From Segatella copri (GTDB lineage: Bacteria > Bacteroidota > Bacteroidia > Bacteroidales > Bacteroidaceae), in assembly GCF_026015625.1 (NCBI RefSeq), contig NZ_JAPDVG010000001.1:2046001-2110000 (forward strand): a stretch of DNA of 64,000 nt, written 5' to 3'. The notes beneath the pieces are model-generated. The model was not told where the DNA came from, made no database searches, and saw only the letters and a list, made by a program, of their open reading frames with translations. Shown here piece by piece: positions 17,906 to 28,511 of this stretch. Made by a program: the position numbers and the translations under genes. Each line of letters opens with the position of its first letter. The stretch's first letter is position 1.

Positions 17906-19051
17906 CTACTTAGCGATCATGATCGTTACACGGTTCTTTGCGTTTTCAGCAAAAGGCTGCACACGTGCACCCTTAGATTCTTCTGTAATGCGCTCAGAAG
18001 GTATATTATATTTCTTTGTCAGCATCCAAACCACAGCTGCAGTTCGCTTGGCAGCGATGCGGTCGTTGATGACGTCATTGCCTGTACCCTTGTCCGCATA
18101 GCCGGTTACTACAACCTTTGCCTCTGGGTTCTTTCCAAGGTAGTCAACCACCTCACGGATCTTAGTATCCTCAGCAGGAGCAATCTTGCAAGAATTGATG
18201 GTGAAGAAGATGTCACGGCGAATCTCCTCTATCTTCTTCTCTACAGGAGCTGGCTTAGGCTCTGGCTTAGGAGCTACATATTCCTGCTTAGGAGCTGGTG
18301 CCGGAGCAGGTTCCTCTACCGGCTTAGCCTTCTTGGTATAGCTCTTGCCCAGGTTGATGCGTACACCTGCCAGTGCATTGAAGTACCAGTCAGGGTTATC
18401 TGCCTTCTTAGAGTTGTACTTGTCTGAAATCATGTTGGCATTGCCTTCGAGCATGATGCTCACAGCCTTGCTTACCTTGAATTCCAGGTCGATACCAGCT
18501 CTGCCGTAAGGGCGAACCTTCTTTCCCTGCCAGAGATATTCCAGCAGATAGTTGCTCTGATTCTTGATGTTGGCAGCCAGGTCGTTTACCTCCTGGTTAG
18601 CTCCTGCCCAGTTGATACCACCACCTACGAAGACAGTAGCGTTGAACACGCGGTTCGGGTTCCAGCCACAGAAGAGGTTAGAGAGGTTGAACATAAAGTC
18701 CACACCCGGAGCTACATATTTCCATTTGTAGCTGGCGGTATACGGAGTACCGTCCTTGGTAGCCTTGTATCCGTTCCATCCGCCCTTACTCCAGATACCG
18801 TTTATCTGACCACGGAGTCCGAAAACAGGAGAGAACTGGTAGCCGATGGCACCCTGGAAGTTAGGAGAAAGCAAGTCTGAGAAGCTTGCCTCACCTAAAG
18901 TATATTGCCCACCAGCCTGAACATCCAGGAACCAGTGACGCTTAAACTGATATTCGTTTCCGTCCTTGTCTGTGTAGGATGCTTGCGCCATAGCGGCTGT
19001 AGAGCCGATGGCTAACATGGCCGTTGCCATGAACAGTTTAATTGATTTCAT
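17906..19051 (-). CDS. OmpA-family outer membrane protein (left operon)
   Basis: A 381-residue OmpA-like protein: signal peptide (MKSIKLFMATAMLAIGSTAAMAQ), an eight-stranded-type barrel region, a Pro-rich linker (KPVEEPAPAPAPKQEYVAPK), and a C-terminal OmpA/MotB domain that binds peptidoglycan ([36 protein letters not shown]). It is the last gene of the left operon. A paralogue of the same length at 43395-44540 lies in inverted orientation. The two share a run of more than 100 identical residues from about residue 170 to 290, but differ in the N-terminal third and in details near the end, a pattern that fits gene conversion. Confidence 0.9.
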   Translation of the reverse strand: MKSIKLFMATAMLAIGSTAAMAQASYTDKDGNEYQFKRHWFLDVQAGGQYTLGEASFSDLLSPNFQGAIGYQFSPVFGLRGQINGIWSKGGWNGYKATKDGTPYTASYKWKYVAPGVDFMFNLSNLFCGWNPNRVFNATVFVGGGINWAGANQEVNDLAANIKNQSNYLLEYLWQGKKVRPYGRAGIDLEFKVSKAVSIMLEGNANMISDKYNSKKADNPDWYFNALAGVRINLGKSYTKKAKPVEEPAPAPAPKQEYVAPKPEPKPAPVEKKIEEIRRDIFFTINSCKIAPAEDTKIREVVDYLGKNPEAKVVVTGYADKGTGNDVINDRIAAKRTAAVVWMLTKKYNIPSERITEESKGARVQPFAENAKNRVTIMIAK

Positions 19052-19069
19052 AACTTTCTACATTAAATT

Positions 19070-19882
19070 TTATTTCTTTACGAATTTCTTTCCATTCACA
19101 ATGTAGATACCAGAACGGTTCATCTGCTTTACCTTACGTCCCTGGACATCATAGATTACATTGTTCTTCTCAGTAGAATTCACAACATGTTCGATACCAG
19201 TAGCCTTATCATTGTCTACTTCGATTGTAATCGTCATTCTTGGGTTTGTATGACAGTCACTGGCTTGGGTTGTGGTCTTGTCCTCAAGGAACTTTCCAAA
19301 GTTTGTATCTCCGAAGGTTCCCTGCAAAATTACGATAGCGTAAAGATCTGCTTTCAATTCACCTTCTCTTAGCGGTGTATCAAAGACTAACAGCAATGTC
19401 GGCGTTGTCGGATCTTCCGGATCTACATAGCTTTCAAAGTGTCCTGTACGAATCGTCTTGTTGTTGTCGTAAACTGCAAGTCTCACTTCTCTATCAGGAT
19501 TAGCAACCAAGCCATCATAGTATCCAATGTTTTTAATCATGAATCCATTCAATGCAACATCCTTGACAAAACCTGATATATCAGGCAACATCTGGTATAT
19601 TGAATAATCTGATTTAAGATTTGGATTTTCAGGAGAGCCGCCCTTTCCTATCGTAAAGCTTTCCTTGATAGCTTGAGTCTTTACTTCCTTATTATTCTTT
19701 TCATAATGGAAGGTTCCTTCTGGGATTACCAGCTGATAGCTAGCCTTTGCCAGGTCAGTCAACGCAACAGTAAACTGATTGTCTTTTCCTGTTACCGGAG
19801 TAAAGGTAACGTCTTTCACACGCTCCCCCTTCTCATTAGCAATATAGGCATCAGCATCACTCATTACTGTAACATGAGTCAA
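19070..19882 (-). pseudogene. C-terminal fragment of a secreted Ig-like protein
   Basis: A 270-codon open frame without a proper start (the first codon is TTG) and with a stop (TGA) a few codons upstream. It has an SbsA/Ig-like beta domain (FTVALTDLAKASYQLVIPEGTF) and ends VIYDVQGRKVKQMNRSGIYI, VNGKKFVKK, the C-terminal motif common in exported Prevotella/Bacteroides proteins. The N-terminal part lies at 22599-24542 on the other side of two IS110-family elements. I infer one original gene split by these insertions; some sequence at the join may be lost. Confidence 0.7.
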
Positions 19883-20120
19883 CTCATGATTCCTAAGACA
19901 TCACCAAATTTTTGAGAGCTTTTTTGTGTTAAAATAAGCAAAATAGCCCCCAGAAAGCATATAGTCATACCTACCCCTGTAGCAGAAGAAGACATTTTTT
20001 GACTTTTCTGTTACAAAAAAAAAACGATACGGAACTCTTTCTTTTAATAGCTTTTTGCTCGATTCCTAATTAGTTATCCGTATCTGTCCTCACAAGACTA
20101 TAAGAGACAATGGTACATTG

Positions 20121-21167
20121 TCATAGTTCACTTGCTTTGGACTTTTCAATATGTAAGTTCTTTCTGTCGTCAGAGGTGTTCAACACTTCCCATTTTCTCT
20201 TTTGCTTGCCTATGGCAAACATTCTGCAAATGAGCTTAAACTTGACGGCATTCAATGCCTTACGCTTAGTATCAGAATCTTTTCTGCCTCCTAACTTTCG
20301 ATTATAAAACATTTGCATTTCCACATCGTACTCAACAGCTCTCAATGCCGCCATAGACAGGTCAGCTTTCACTTGACCGTTACAGTGTGCGGAAGGTCGG
20401 GCACGCCATTTCACACTGGTACCAGAAGTGTGACTGCATGGAGCTACGCCAACATATCTCGCATATTGCCGAGCTGTGTCAAAAGCGGTAAAGTTTCGTG
20501 TGATGGCAATTATGTTTGTTGCATTGACAAAACCAATTCCTGGTATCGTCAACAGATTCTGAAAAGTGTCAAAGACATCTTCCTCCTTGGACATTAATTC
20601 ACACTCTTCCTGATCTATCTTCTCAATGTCATGATTGAGTTTTTTAATGTAGCTCTCATACATGGCAGAATCCTCTTTCGTTTCAAACATCTGCATTCGG
20701 TTCATAAAGTTTGTCCGTTGCTCCACAAGGAACTTACGCTCATTGACAAGTTGCTTCAATTGTTGCATAGCCTTGCTTGGCAACTTGTATGGCTTGGCAC
20801 ATTCCGTGCCATCATAACGATAGAGGAAGTCAGCTATCTTTGCAGAGTCATTCTTGTCTCGCTTATCTATTGTCCCCATAGGATGATGTTTTACTATACG
20901 TGTACTAAGCATACAGAAAGAGTAATTCTTGGACGTGAGGAATTTTTCCAAGTCCAAGGAGTAGCAACCTGTAAATTCCATGCCAAACAGGGCTTGGGAA
21001 AGTACCACACGGCTCTTTTTGAGCCATGAGCACATATCGCCAAATCCCTTGCGAGTGTTGTTGAACACCTCATGAGGGAACATTTTGATGTTGGTATCCT
21101 CACGAAATATAGATACATCTATGACATTTTTAGAGATGTCAATGCCTACAAATGATTTATTTTTCAT
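20121..21167 (-). CDS. IS110-family transposase (element A)
   Basis: A 348-residue recombinase with an N-terminal RuvC-like DEDD domain (Asp in VGIDISKNV, Glu in GMEFTGCY, Asp pair in KRDKNDSAKIADFL), a coiled-coil middle, and a C-terminal Transposase_20 domain (LLTIPGIGFVNATNIIA; YARYVGVAPCSHTSGTSV with the conserved serine). IS110 enzymes are guided by a bridge RNA made from the element's non-coding end. It is only distantly similar to the transposase of element B, so the two are different elements. Confidence 0.92.
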   Translation of the reverse strand: MKNKSFVGIDISKNVIDVSIFREDTNIKMFPHEVFNNTRKGFGDMCSWLKKSRVVLSQALFGMEFTGCYSLDLEKFLTSKNYSFCMLSTRIVKHHPMGTIDKRDKNDSAKIADFLYRYDGTECAKPYKLPSKAMQQLKQLVNERKFLVEQRTNFMNRMQMFETKEDSAMYESYIKKLNHDIEKIDQEECELMSKEEDVFDTFQNLLTIPGIGFVNATNIIAITRNFTAFDTARQYARYVGVAPCSHTSGTSVKWRARPSAHCNGQVKADLSMAALRAVEYDVEMQMFYNRKLGGRKDSDTKRKALNAVKFKLICRMFAIGKQKRKWEVLNTSDDRKNLHIEKSKASEL

Positions 21168-21367
21168 ATCTTTGCACCGCTTTACGAAAGGAACTCTCTA
21201 TGTCAGGATAAGCCAAATCTTTTAAAAGCTGGGACGGACAGCTAATTCCCTAAAAGGCACTGAGTCTGACATTTCGGGCAGAGGAGACTATATCAAGGGA
21301 AAGGGCTTTGCCTAAGATTAAAAAGTTCACTACCTCTGTCTGGAGTTCCTTCCTTTTGAGGATTCCT
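21168..21367 (-). ncRNA. Candidate bridge RNA region of IS110 element A
   Basis: About 200 bp of non-coding leader upstream of the transposase on the same strand, where IS110-group elements encode the bridge RNA. Just outside the element, the minus strand carries TACCTTTGC (a Bacteroidota -7 box) followed by GAGGAATC. The start of the putative transcript can fold (CACTACCT at 21329-21336 can pair with AGGTAGTG at 21373-21380). No family model was run; the RNA is inferred from position. Confidence 0.35.
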
Positions 21368-21433
21368 CGCAAAGGTAGTGCCAAAAGCAACCAAGAGACT
21401 CTATCATGGTATAGTGATGGTCTTAAAACACTG

Positions 21434-22486
21434 TTAGTTCACTCCTGGTTGCTTGTTTTTCCCATTTCGATAATTGTCCGTCTCCACATACGGAGTACCT
21501 CGTTTTATAACGGCAAACATACGGAGTATCATCTTAAACTTGATTGCATTAAACACTATTCCACTGCATTTCTCCTTTCTCTTGCGTTCCCAGTAATCTC
21601 TGATGTTCGGAATGTGCTGCATGCAAACCAAACAGGCAATGGACAAATCTGCCTTTGCCTGTTTAAAACCTTTCTTAGAGACTGACGAGCCTTTTCTCAC
21701 AGATGTACCAGATTCTTTCTTGAAAGGAGCGACACCAATATAGCAAGCGTATTTACGTGGGTTATCTATTGCCATGAAGTTTTCGGTCAAGACAATGGTT
21801 TCAAGTGCGACAACACGCCCAATACCAGGTATTGATGTCAGCAGGGAAAAGTTCTTGCTGATGTCCGCATCTTCTTTTATGTACATGTCAATTTCATTGT
21901 CTATGCCTTTAAGTGCATCATTGAGCGTTTTAAGTTGCCCATTCTTACGTTCCACAGACAAATCTGTGTCATACGCACATATATCATGAAGCTGCTGCTT
22001 GTAAAGGACTGACTGCTTGACTGTCTGCTTGCGTTCCGCCAAAAGCCTCTTCAACTTAAAATATACAGGAGGAGGAAGTTTTGATGGGTTGCGAAGAATC
22101 TTTCTGTGGTTCTGCTCACAGTAAATGGCTATGCGGAAAGAATCAAGCTCGTCAGTCTTGATGCGGTCGAGCGAACGCAGTCCATCATCCAAGTCTGGCT
22201 CAAAGCGATGCATCTTGCGAGGTTCCACCATCCTATAAATATAATGTTTCTCTTCCAACCACAGTCTAAAGTTTTGGGTGTAAAGTCCTGTATATTCCAT
22301 ACAGAACAAGACTATATCAAACCCCTTGCTTACCTTTGCCACCCATGAACCAATTTTCTTGAAACCTGCATTGTTGTTGCTCACCTTTATATGGGCTTTC
22401 TTCCAATCAATGCTTTCTCCGTCATAATAAGCAAGGTCGAGAGTCTGCTTTGAGACATCCACGCCTATGTAAAGTTCTTTATCCAT
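21434..22486 (-). CDS. IS110-family transposase (element B)
   Basis: A 350-residue IS110 recombinase: DEDD domain (YIGVDVSKQTLDLAYYDG; CMEYTGLYTQ; DRIKTDELDSFRIA) and Transposase_20 domain (LLTSIPGIGRVVALETI; YACYIGVAPFKKESGTSVRK). The serine in SGTSVRK is the likely nucleophile. It is read on the minus strand, as is element A. Confidence 0.92.
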   Translation of the reverse strand: MDKELYIGVDVSKQTLDLAYYDGESIDWKKAHIKVSNNNAGFKKIGSWVAKVSKGFDIVLFCMEYTGLYTQNFRLWLEEKHYIYRMVEPRKMHRFEPDLDDGLRSLDRIKTDELDSFRIAIYCEQNHRKILRNPSKLPPPVYFKLKRLLAERKQTVKQSVLYKQQLHDICAYDTDLSVERKNGQLKTLNDALKGIDNEIDMYIKEDADISKNFSLLTSIPGIGRVVALETIVLTENFMAIDNPRKYACYIGVAPFKKESGTSVRKGSSVSKKGFKQAKADLSIACLVCMQHIPNIRDYWERKRKEKCSGIVFNAIKFKMILRMFAVIKRGTPYVETDNYRNGKNKQPGVN

Positions 22487-22620
22487 AATTTTGACATTTA
22501 ATAGTTAAATGGAATCAAGAAAGTTGGCTGGATTATATAAGGACTATGACATGAGAAAGGGCATACCTTGAAAGAAAGATAGTTCACCTTAACACCCATT
22601 AACCAAATATCCTAACTTGA
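22487..22620 (-). ncRNA. Candidate bridge RNA region of IS110 element B
   Basis: Non-coding leader of element B between its edge and the transposase start. On the minus strand it is preceded by two tandem copies of TTTTACCTTTGCACCCAGG, each with a -7 box TACCTTTG, which could drive a leader RNA and the transposase. Called by position only. Confidence 0.35.
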
Positions 22621-24542
22621 TTCCTGGGTGCAAAGGTAAAAGATTCCTGGGTGCAAAGGTAAAAGAAAGAAAGAGTCAGGAGATCGGCATTGCTTCCTAC
22701 TATTGCAGGTGTCAACTTGTAAGCTGTCTCTACGGTCTTGATAGCAGCAGCCGGTTTTTCAACCTCAACGAATTCGAAGGCACTGGTCAGACTGCTTTGC
22801 CAATATGGAGCAGCAACATCTGCTTCTGTCTGATACTTCTTGTCTGCATGATTGCACAAAGCATAAGCAACGCTAGAACTTCCCGTTACAGATGGATAAG
22901 ATCCCTTGAATGAGAAAGTACCCAATGCTTTGTCTGCATCAAAGACATCCCCCGATTCGAGTTGTACAGCAGAACCATCCAGTTTGGCAATTGTAAGTTT
23001 GCTTACTTCTGCACCTGCATCAGCTGTCACTCCATTGACATTCAGCATATTGTCATCAGCATCACCCAAGGTGAAGACTCCACTATGGTCTAACGCCTCA
23101 AACGCAGAAGCTTCATCAATATTGTCTACCAATTGAACCTGGTTGTTACTTACGGCAAGATACTTTCGTTCATTCTTCTTATTTACACTGGCTATCTTAT
23201 ACCACTTCTTGTTCTCTGGAAGAAGAACATCAGTTTCATTATAATAAGCATCAATAGCAGCCTTGAATTCTGCATCTGTTGATGCCTCATTCCCGACAAC
23301 TTCGTTCAAAGCGACATAAGCGGCACTGGTAACCTTAGGATAGCCCACCGAATTATTCTGCAACAATTTCAGAGCTTTCAAATATGCGGCAGAACCGACA
23401 ACAACATATTCTACATCAAAAGCCTTATTGTAGCGTTCCCATTCGGCATCGCCCTTCTTGTCGTTGCAAACTACATTAGCAGGCACAATAAGTTTATAAG
23501 TACCCATCTTTGAGATAGCACCTGCAGCGCCCTGTATTTCAAAATTAACTTTCGTATCAGATGCCTTGACAGCCTTTGCTGTCAGATAGTCGTTACCATC
23601 TTTCAGTAATTTCACGCTGGCAGCCTCATCTACATATCCAACCTTCTCTCCGAAGTCTACGGCAATAGTAAGAGGTAAAGTTTCAATGGTTCCCGCTGCA
23701 GGAGTAATCGAAACAGGACTCAAAGGAGCCTTGATGACAAAAGAGAATTTCATTTCCTTGTTCTCAAAGCCTTCCTTATCAACAAAACTCTTTGCAGGAA
23801 CCGTAAGTATATATGTACCATTCTTTGCTATCTGGCTAGCAGCAGATAAGGTTACCACATTGTCTTTTACAGTAGCCGAAAGCGTTTGGCTGCTCGTTCC
23901 ATCAGAGAGTGTGATTTTGGATGCATCTTTAACCAGCATGTTGCGGTCGAATGTAAGATGCATGTTTTCAAAGTACTCTAAAACACTGCTATTCTCCAAA
24001 TCACCTGTAGCTGTCAGAATGGTAGACGGCATGGTATAGAGTACCGTAATCTTTTTTAATTGAGCATTCGAAAAACTGTTTTTGTATATTAAGTCATGGA
24101 TATCCTGCTTTTTATCATTAATCCATGTCTTGTATCCATCTTCCTGACTTCCTAATTCATCGTCTGTCACTCGAAGATCACCTACAGTACTACCTTCGGA
24201 GAAAGATACTCTGTCAAGACGTCCGATAACAGGTGCATGCACTTTCATCAAAGCCTGCTGACTGACTTTGAGATAATAGGAGATATCATGAGTATAGATG
24301 TTAGTAAAGTTAACGATGGCTGTACCCAATCCCTGATTACCCCACTCAAAATCAATAGTAATGTCGCCATTAGAGAAAACATTATCAGTAACGGGAACTT
24401 CATTACTATTACCTTCAGGTGGAGTTATGGAAGGAGTAAGGCTGAGTGGCTGACTGAAATCAAATACAGCAGTGCGCTGTATCTGAGCCCAACCGGGTGC
24501 AGACACACAAGCCAGTAATATGACAAACAATGATTTCTTCAT
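22599..24542 (-). pseudogene. N-terminal part of the split secreted Ig-like protein
   Basis: A 647-codon frame with signal peptide (MKKSLFVILLACVSAPGWAQ). It has several SbsA-like Ig domains (ITLSDGTSSQTLSATVKDNV; PLTIAVDFGEKVGYVDEAAS) and a later region with carbohydrate-binding or ricin-like flavour (WYKIASVNKKNERKYLAVSN). The last ~20 codons (FYLCTQESFTFAPRNQVRIF) are read from the duplicated IS110 edge and are not native. The C-terminal remainder is at 19070-19882. It lies 24 bp downstream of the small lipoprotein gene in the left operon. The right operon has no equivalent. Confidence 0.7.
22619..22664. repeat. 23-bp tandem duplication at the IS110-B edge
   Basis: GATTCCTGGGTGCAAAGGTA plus AAA occurs at 22619-22641 and again at 22642-22664 with no difference. 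The unit combines the GATTCCT core with a reversed -7 box. It may be the target site and its copy created by insertion. Confidence 0.8.
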
Positions 24543-24565
24543 AATAGGTAAGTTTAAATGTTTTA

Positions 24566-25066
24566 TTAGCGCATGTTCATATCTATTTCGTCAGTAGCCG
24601 TCTTTACACACAGTTTCCAAGTGCCGTCTACTTTCACAGGATTGAACATATAAGCTGTCTTTGCCGGTTCAGCGGTTCCAGCCTGTTTTGCCGTTGCAAA
24701 GGTAACATCATATTTCACATCATTGCAGCCTTGCAACTGGAATGAGTAATATACGCGTGTATAATCCAATACAGGGAACATCTTAAACTTGTTAAGATAT
24801 CTTTGTCTTGTTTCTTCTGTGAGAGGTTTCACTTCTTGCGTAGAATCGGTATATTCATGCAAATTGGCAAGCACTGCGTTATAATCCTTTGCCTTGAGTT
24901 GCGCCATGGCATCATCACAAAGTTTCAACATAGCAGCCGTATCTTCTTCAGTCAATTCGCTTCTGAATTCATCAACCTGCTGTTCGCGACTTTTCTTTTT
25001 CTCACCGCATGAGCATAATGAGAAGACCAATATAGCCAAGAGAGAATATAATATAGTTTTTTTCAT
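24566..25066 (-). CDS. Small lipoprotein (left operon)
   Basis: A 166-residue lipoprotein. The start at 25066 (MKKTILYSLLAILVFSLCSC) gives a clean signal peptide and lipobox with the acceptor Cys after LCS; the longer frame from 25117 reads into the hairpin region and is unlikely. The mature part is helical, then a small alpha+beta domain ending VDGTWKLCVKTATDEIDMNM, in the style of DUF4878-like or NTF2-like lipoproteins. It corresponds in position, size and layout to 42867-43382 in the right operon. Confidence 0.75.
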   Translation of the reverse strand: MKKTILYSLLAILVFSLCSCGEKKKSREQQVDEFRSELTEEDTAAMLKLCDDAMAQLKAKDYNAVLANLHEYTDSTQEVKPLTEETRQRYLNKFKMFPVLDYTRVYYSFQLQGCNDVKYDVTFATAKQAGTAEPAKTAYMFNPVKVDGTWKLCVKTATDEIDMNMR

Positions 25067-25090
25067 ACCCGTCACATTTTTAAATAAAAA

Positions 25091-25121
25091 GAGGGTGCGC
25101 CGCTCTTTTAGGCACACCCTC
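25091..25121 (-). terminator. Intercistronic hairpin after the left surface gene
   Basis: GAGGGTGCGCC (25091-25101) pairs with GGCACACCCTC (25111-25121) with one mismatch; on the minus strand it is followed by TTTTTATTT. It looks like an intrinsic terminator inside the operon and probably lowers expression of downstream genes. The right operon has the same arrangement at 42816. Confidence 0.75.
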
Positions 25122-25162
25122 TAATTAGAGCTTAATTATTAATTTTCTTTTCAATAAATGTC

Positions 25163-28100
25163 TTAATCACCAATTGTACACTTGATAGTGAACTCAACCT
25201 TAGTAGTAAACTCACCCCACTCGTAAGCGATAGTGATAGGAACTCTTACCTTGAAGGTTTCTACGTTAACACCATTGTTGTAGTACCAGATAGTACCGAA
25301 CTTAGCCTTATTAGCCTCCATGAAGGTTGCCAAATCAGCATTCTTACTTTCAGAGTTGTAAGGTGTCAAATCGAAGGTGTAAGTTTCTAGACCCTTTTTC
25401 TTATATGCTGTAGCAATACCGTTTGGATTACCGCATCTGAGTTCAACGTCTTCACTAATCTGATCCATTGTAGGACCGCCGCCAAGAGTTGTCTCAACGT
25501 TAGCAGGTGTAGTATCGATCGTAATAGACTTCACATTGTAGTAACCCCAGAACCAGAGGTGGTCACCCCACATATTACTCTGGTTAGCTACACAACCTGC
25601 CTCAGAAACAGTAGCAGTATTCCAACCACGCCAGTCGTACAACTTGAAGAGATCAAGAGCGTAGATAACGTTACCATTGGTGTTAGCATCGATACGTGGC
25701 TCTGTAGCAACATCAATCAAGTTGATTGGACGCTCCCAAGATGTCAGGAAGATACCATCCTTAACAAACTCAGCTACACCACAAGTATTCTTAGTTACAA
25801 CACCTACCCAAGAGCGGAGCTCCTTCTGGATATTAGCATTCGCAGGCTCATAACCAATCGCATTCAAGACAGCCTTTGTTGTTTCATTCTTTATCAATGT
25901 AATCTCACTAGTAGCAGGATCCAATGTTGCAATTTTAACATAAGAAGTACCCTTTACTGCATAGAGATCTTCATTCATGAATGCACCATCTGCGTAGTCA
26001 ATAGCACAACCCTCAAGAGTTTCCTGCAACTTAGCCTTGCTGAATACGTGAGAGTCGCCAGTGATATACTTGCAGAACAACTTGTTCCACTTGGTATCAG
26101 CAGCACTGCTCTGTGGAGTGATTGTATAACCACCAACTACAACAGGCTCAGGAACGAAGTAATACTTGTGAGGACCTACTAACTTAGCAACTTTACCCTT
26201 CAAAGTAGAAGTAACCTTGCGGCTAATACCTAAGATATCGCCACCATCTGTAGGCTCCTTAACATCGAAGATAACAGCTTCCTTGCCATTTGCAGAACCA
26301 TCAAGTCCCTTCCAGTACTCAGGAATCAACTCACCGAATGTCTGGTTCTTATTGATACGTGACAAGTTGTAAGTCAACTTAACATAGATGTAAGGATACT
26401 TAGCCTTTGCATTACCAATGTAACGTACATAGCGAGTTACAGTAACAGGATTAGCCTGATCATGAGTCAACTTCTCAAGATCTTCAGCAGACAAATGCCA
26501 CTTAAACGCATGGTTAGTTGTACCCTCTGTATTAGCGAAGTACTCAATATGACCAAGATCATCAGCAGCGTCGTATGTACCACCCTTCTCAGGAGCAGCC
26601 TTGAACATCTTCAGATCCTTAGTAGTATTACCAGCAGCATCAGAACCGAAATTACCCTTATCATCAATAGTATACTGCTCATCGAAGTCCTTCTTTGTCA
26701 TATTCTCAAGACCCTCTGTCAATACAGTTGCAGAGAACTGAGCCCATGTAGTCTTCAAATCATCAATACCATTGCAGAGGTCGAACTTAGCATCCTTTGT
26801 CAACAAATCAATTGCCTTATTAGGAGCAACCTCAGGGTTCTGACGTGTAATGTGAATCAAGATGTAACCATCCAAAACCACCTGGTCACCACGCTTAACG
26901 AGTACCTGAACCAATGGCTCACGGTCGATAGAAGTAGCAGACTCTGAAGATGGATTACCGCTTGCATCAACATTCCATGCACGGAGAATACCAGCGTCTT
27001 TGTTAACCCACTTAGCATAACGGCTATCAATTGTTGCGTTACCGTCTACCTTGTATTCAACGAGGTTGAACTGATATGTCAAGCCCCATTCCTTACCTTC
27101 TTCTAATGACATCTCCTTCAGGTTAACACCAAGCTTATTAGGAGTACCAGGAGTAAACTGCTTAACATCCTCTACCAACATGTGGAGTCCGAGGTAGCTT
27201 GCAATATCAATACCCTCAGCGCTGTTATAGTAAAGTTCAAGAGCTGCACCATCTGGATCTGCCAAAGCCTCCTGAGGTGAGTCATAAACGTGAACCTTCT
27301 TGGTAACATCATCAGCAGTTGTGCCGAAGTACTTATCTACAGGAATACCAGTTTCGTCACCCATACGGGTATTAGGCAAGCCTAATCCAGCATAATGAGG
27401 TTTCAATCTCCAGTACAAAGCCTCGAGGTAAGCCTTCTGTGGCTGAATTAAAGCATAATCAGAAGTAACCTTGCCTTCAGCTACTGTACTTGCAGCTGTC
27501 TTTGCCTGCAAAGCAATCGTATTAGCTGTCTCATTCTTATCTTTAACAGTTGGGAATGGTTCCAACATTTCAGGATGCTGAATCTTCAAACCTGCTGTTA
27601 CAATACCATTAGAAGTATTGAAGAGAGCCTTACCTGCATCGTTCAACTCTGGAGAAGTAATATTTCCAAGCACTGAAGCTGTAGCACGAGTATGATAATT
27701 CAAGATTGTTGGCTCAAGGAGATTGAAGCCCGCAATATCCTCGTATGCCATATCAGCATTTGATGGATTCATGTGATACTTAACACCCCAAGCAGGACCA
27801 TAATTGTACAAAGTTGCAGTAGCTGGAGCAATGGCTGACGAATTGTTCAATCTGTCTGGCAAATAGTTATCAAGACCTGTGATTGTCTTATGGGCACCAC
27901 CAGTAGTAGTCAAGCGGCTAAGACCAGTCAAATTTTCCTTATGCTCTAAGTATTCACCATGCAAGTAGTCATAAGTCAAAGTCTCAATACCATCCAAGTA
28001 GAGATTTGGCATGAATACCAAGCCTGTCAAATCACCAGTAAGTGAAATAACGACCTTTTCACCAGAAATACCCTTAACACCTGTGAGGATCAAGTTTTGC

Positions 28101-28335
28101 TTATCCAAAGTAGCGGTGATAGAGTTTGGAGTTTCTGAAACAAACTGAACGTCACTGCGTCTTACCTTCTTGCCATCCTTGTAGATATCGAAGTAACCAG
28201 ATTCTGCATCAGGAACATAGTACTCATAAGATGCTGCGGATGCGCTTGTGCCTGCATCACCCTTGTCACCCTTGACGCCTTGATCGCCCTTGTCACCCTT
28301 GACGCCTTGATCGCCCTTGTCGCCCTTGACGCCTT
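25163..28335 (-). pseudogene. Large surface lipoprotein, C-terminal part, cut by IS3
   Basis: About 1057 host codons of a large surface protein. It begins with collagen-like Gly-x-y repeats (GVKGDKGDQGVKGDKG) and continues with a long beta-rich region (WGVKYHMNPSNADMAYEDI; VEYKVDGNATIDSRYA) ending VKVEFTIKCTIGD. The N-terminal 125 codons are at 29969-30344. An IS3 element with CTT target duplication separates the two in the Gly-x-y stretch; removing it restores the frame (GEKGEKGDQ then GVKGDKG). The downstream frame can start only from a TTG in the IS, without a signal peptide, so no exported product is expected. Confidence 0.85.
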
Positions 28336-28511
28336 TGCTGCCCCTCAAAAAGTAGACACAGAAAGGTGGAAAACTGATGGAAAATGATTACCTTTGCAAG
28401 CAGATAGAGTTGTGTGCCCTGTAGAGAGGGCGTAGCCCGAACGTAAGGGCACACAACTTGCCGAAGCACGGTTATCTTATCGTCAAGTATTCACCAGAAA
28501 GGAAACTTTTT

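Larger units (their letters stand above)
17747..18149. repeat. Outer inverted repeat, left arm (about 403 bp)
   Basis: This stretch (trpS promoter, terminator and the last ~240 bp of the ompA-like gene) is nearly identical, in inverted orientation, to 45214-45617. Similarity stops at TGCA just past the -7 box and at the GGTTGAC sequence in ompA. The two arms enclose the whole 27-kb accessory locus and could support homologous inversion. Confidence 0.85.
20061..21367 (-). mobile_element. IS110-family element A
   Basis: This contains a complete IS110-type transposase and a ~190-bp non-coding leader. Proposed edges are the two GATTCCT copies at 20061-20067 and 21361-21367; there are no terminal inverted repeats, as expected for IS110. 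It abuts IS110 element B directly. Exact ends are uncertain by some bases. The 170 bp between 19888 (another GATTCCT) and 20060 have no gene and may be the remnant of another such element. Confidence 0.65.
21361..22625 (-). mobile_element. IS110-family element B
   Basis: A second IS110-type element directly next to element A. Proposed edges are GATTCCT at 21361-21367 (shared with A) and GATTCCT at 22619-22625. It contains one transposase and about 130 bp of leader. The host-side edge carries a 23-bp tandem duplication that includes GATTCCT. Confidence 0.65.
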
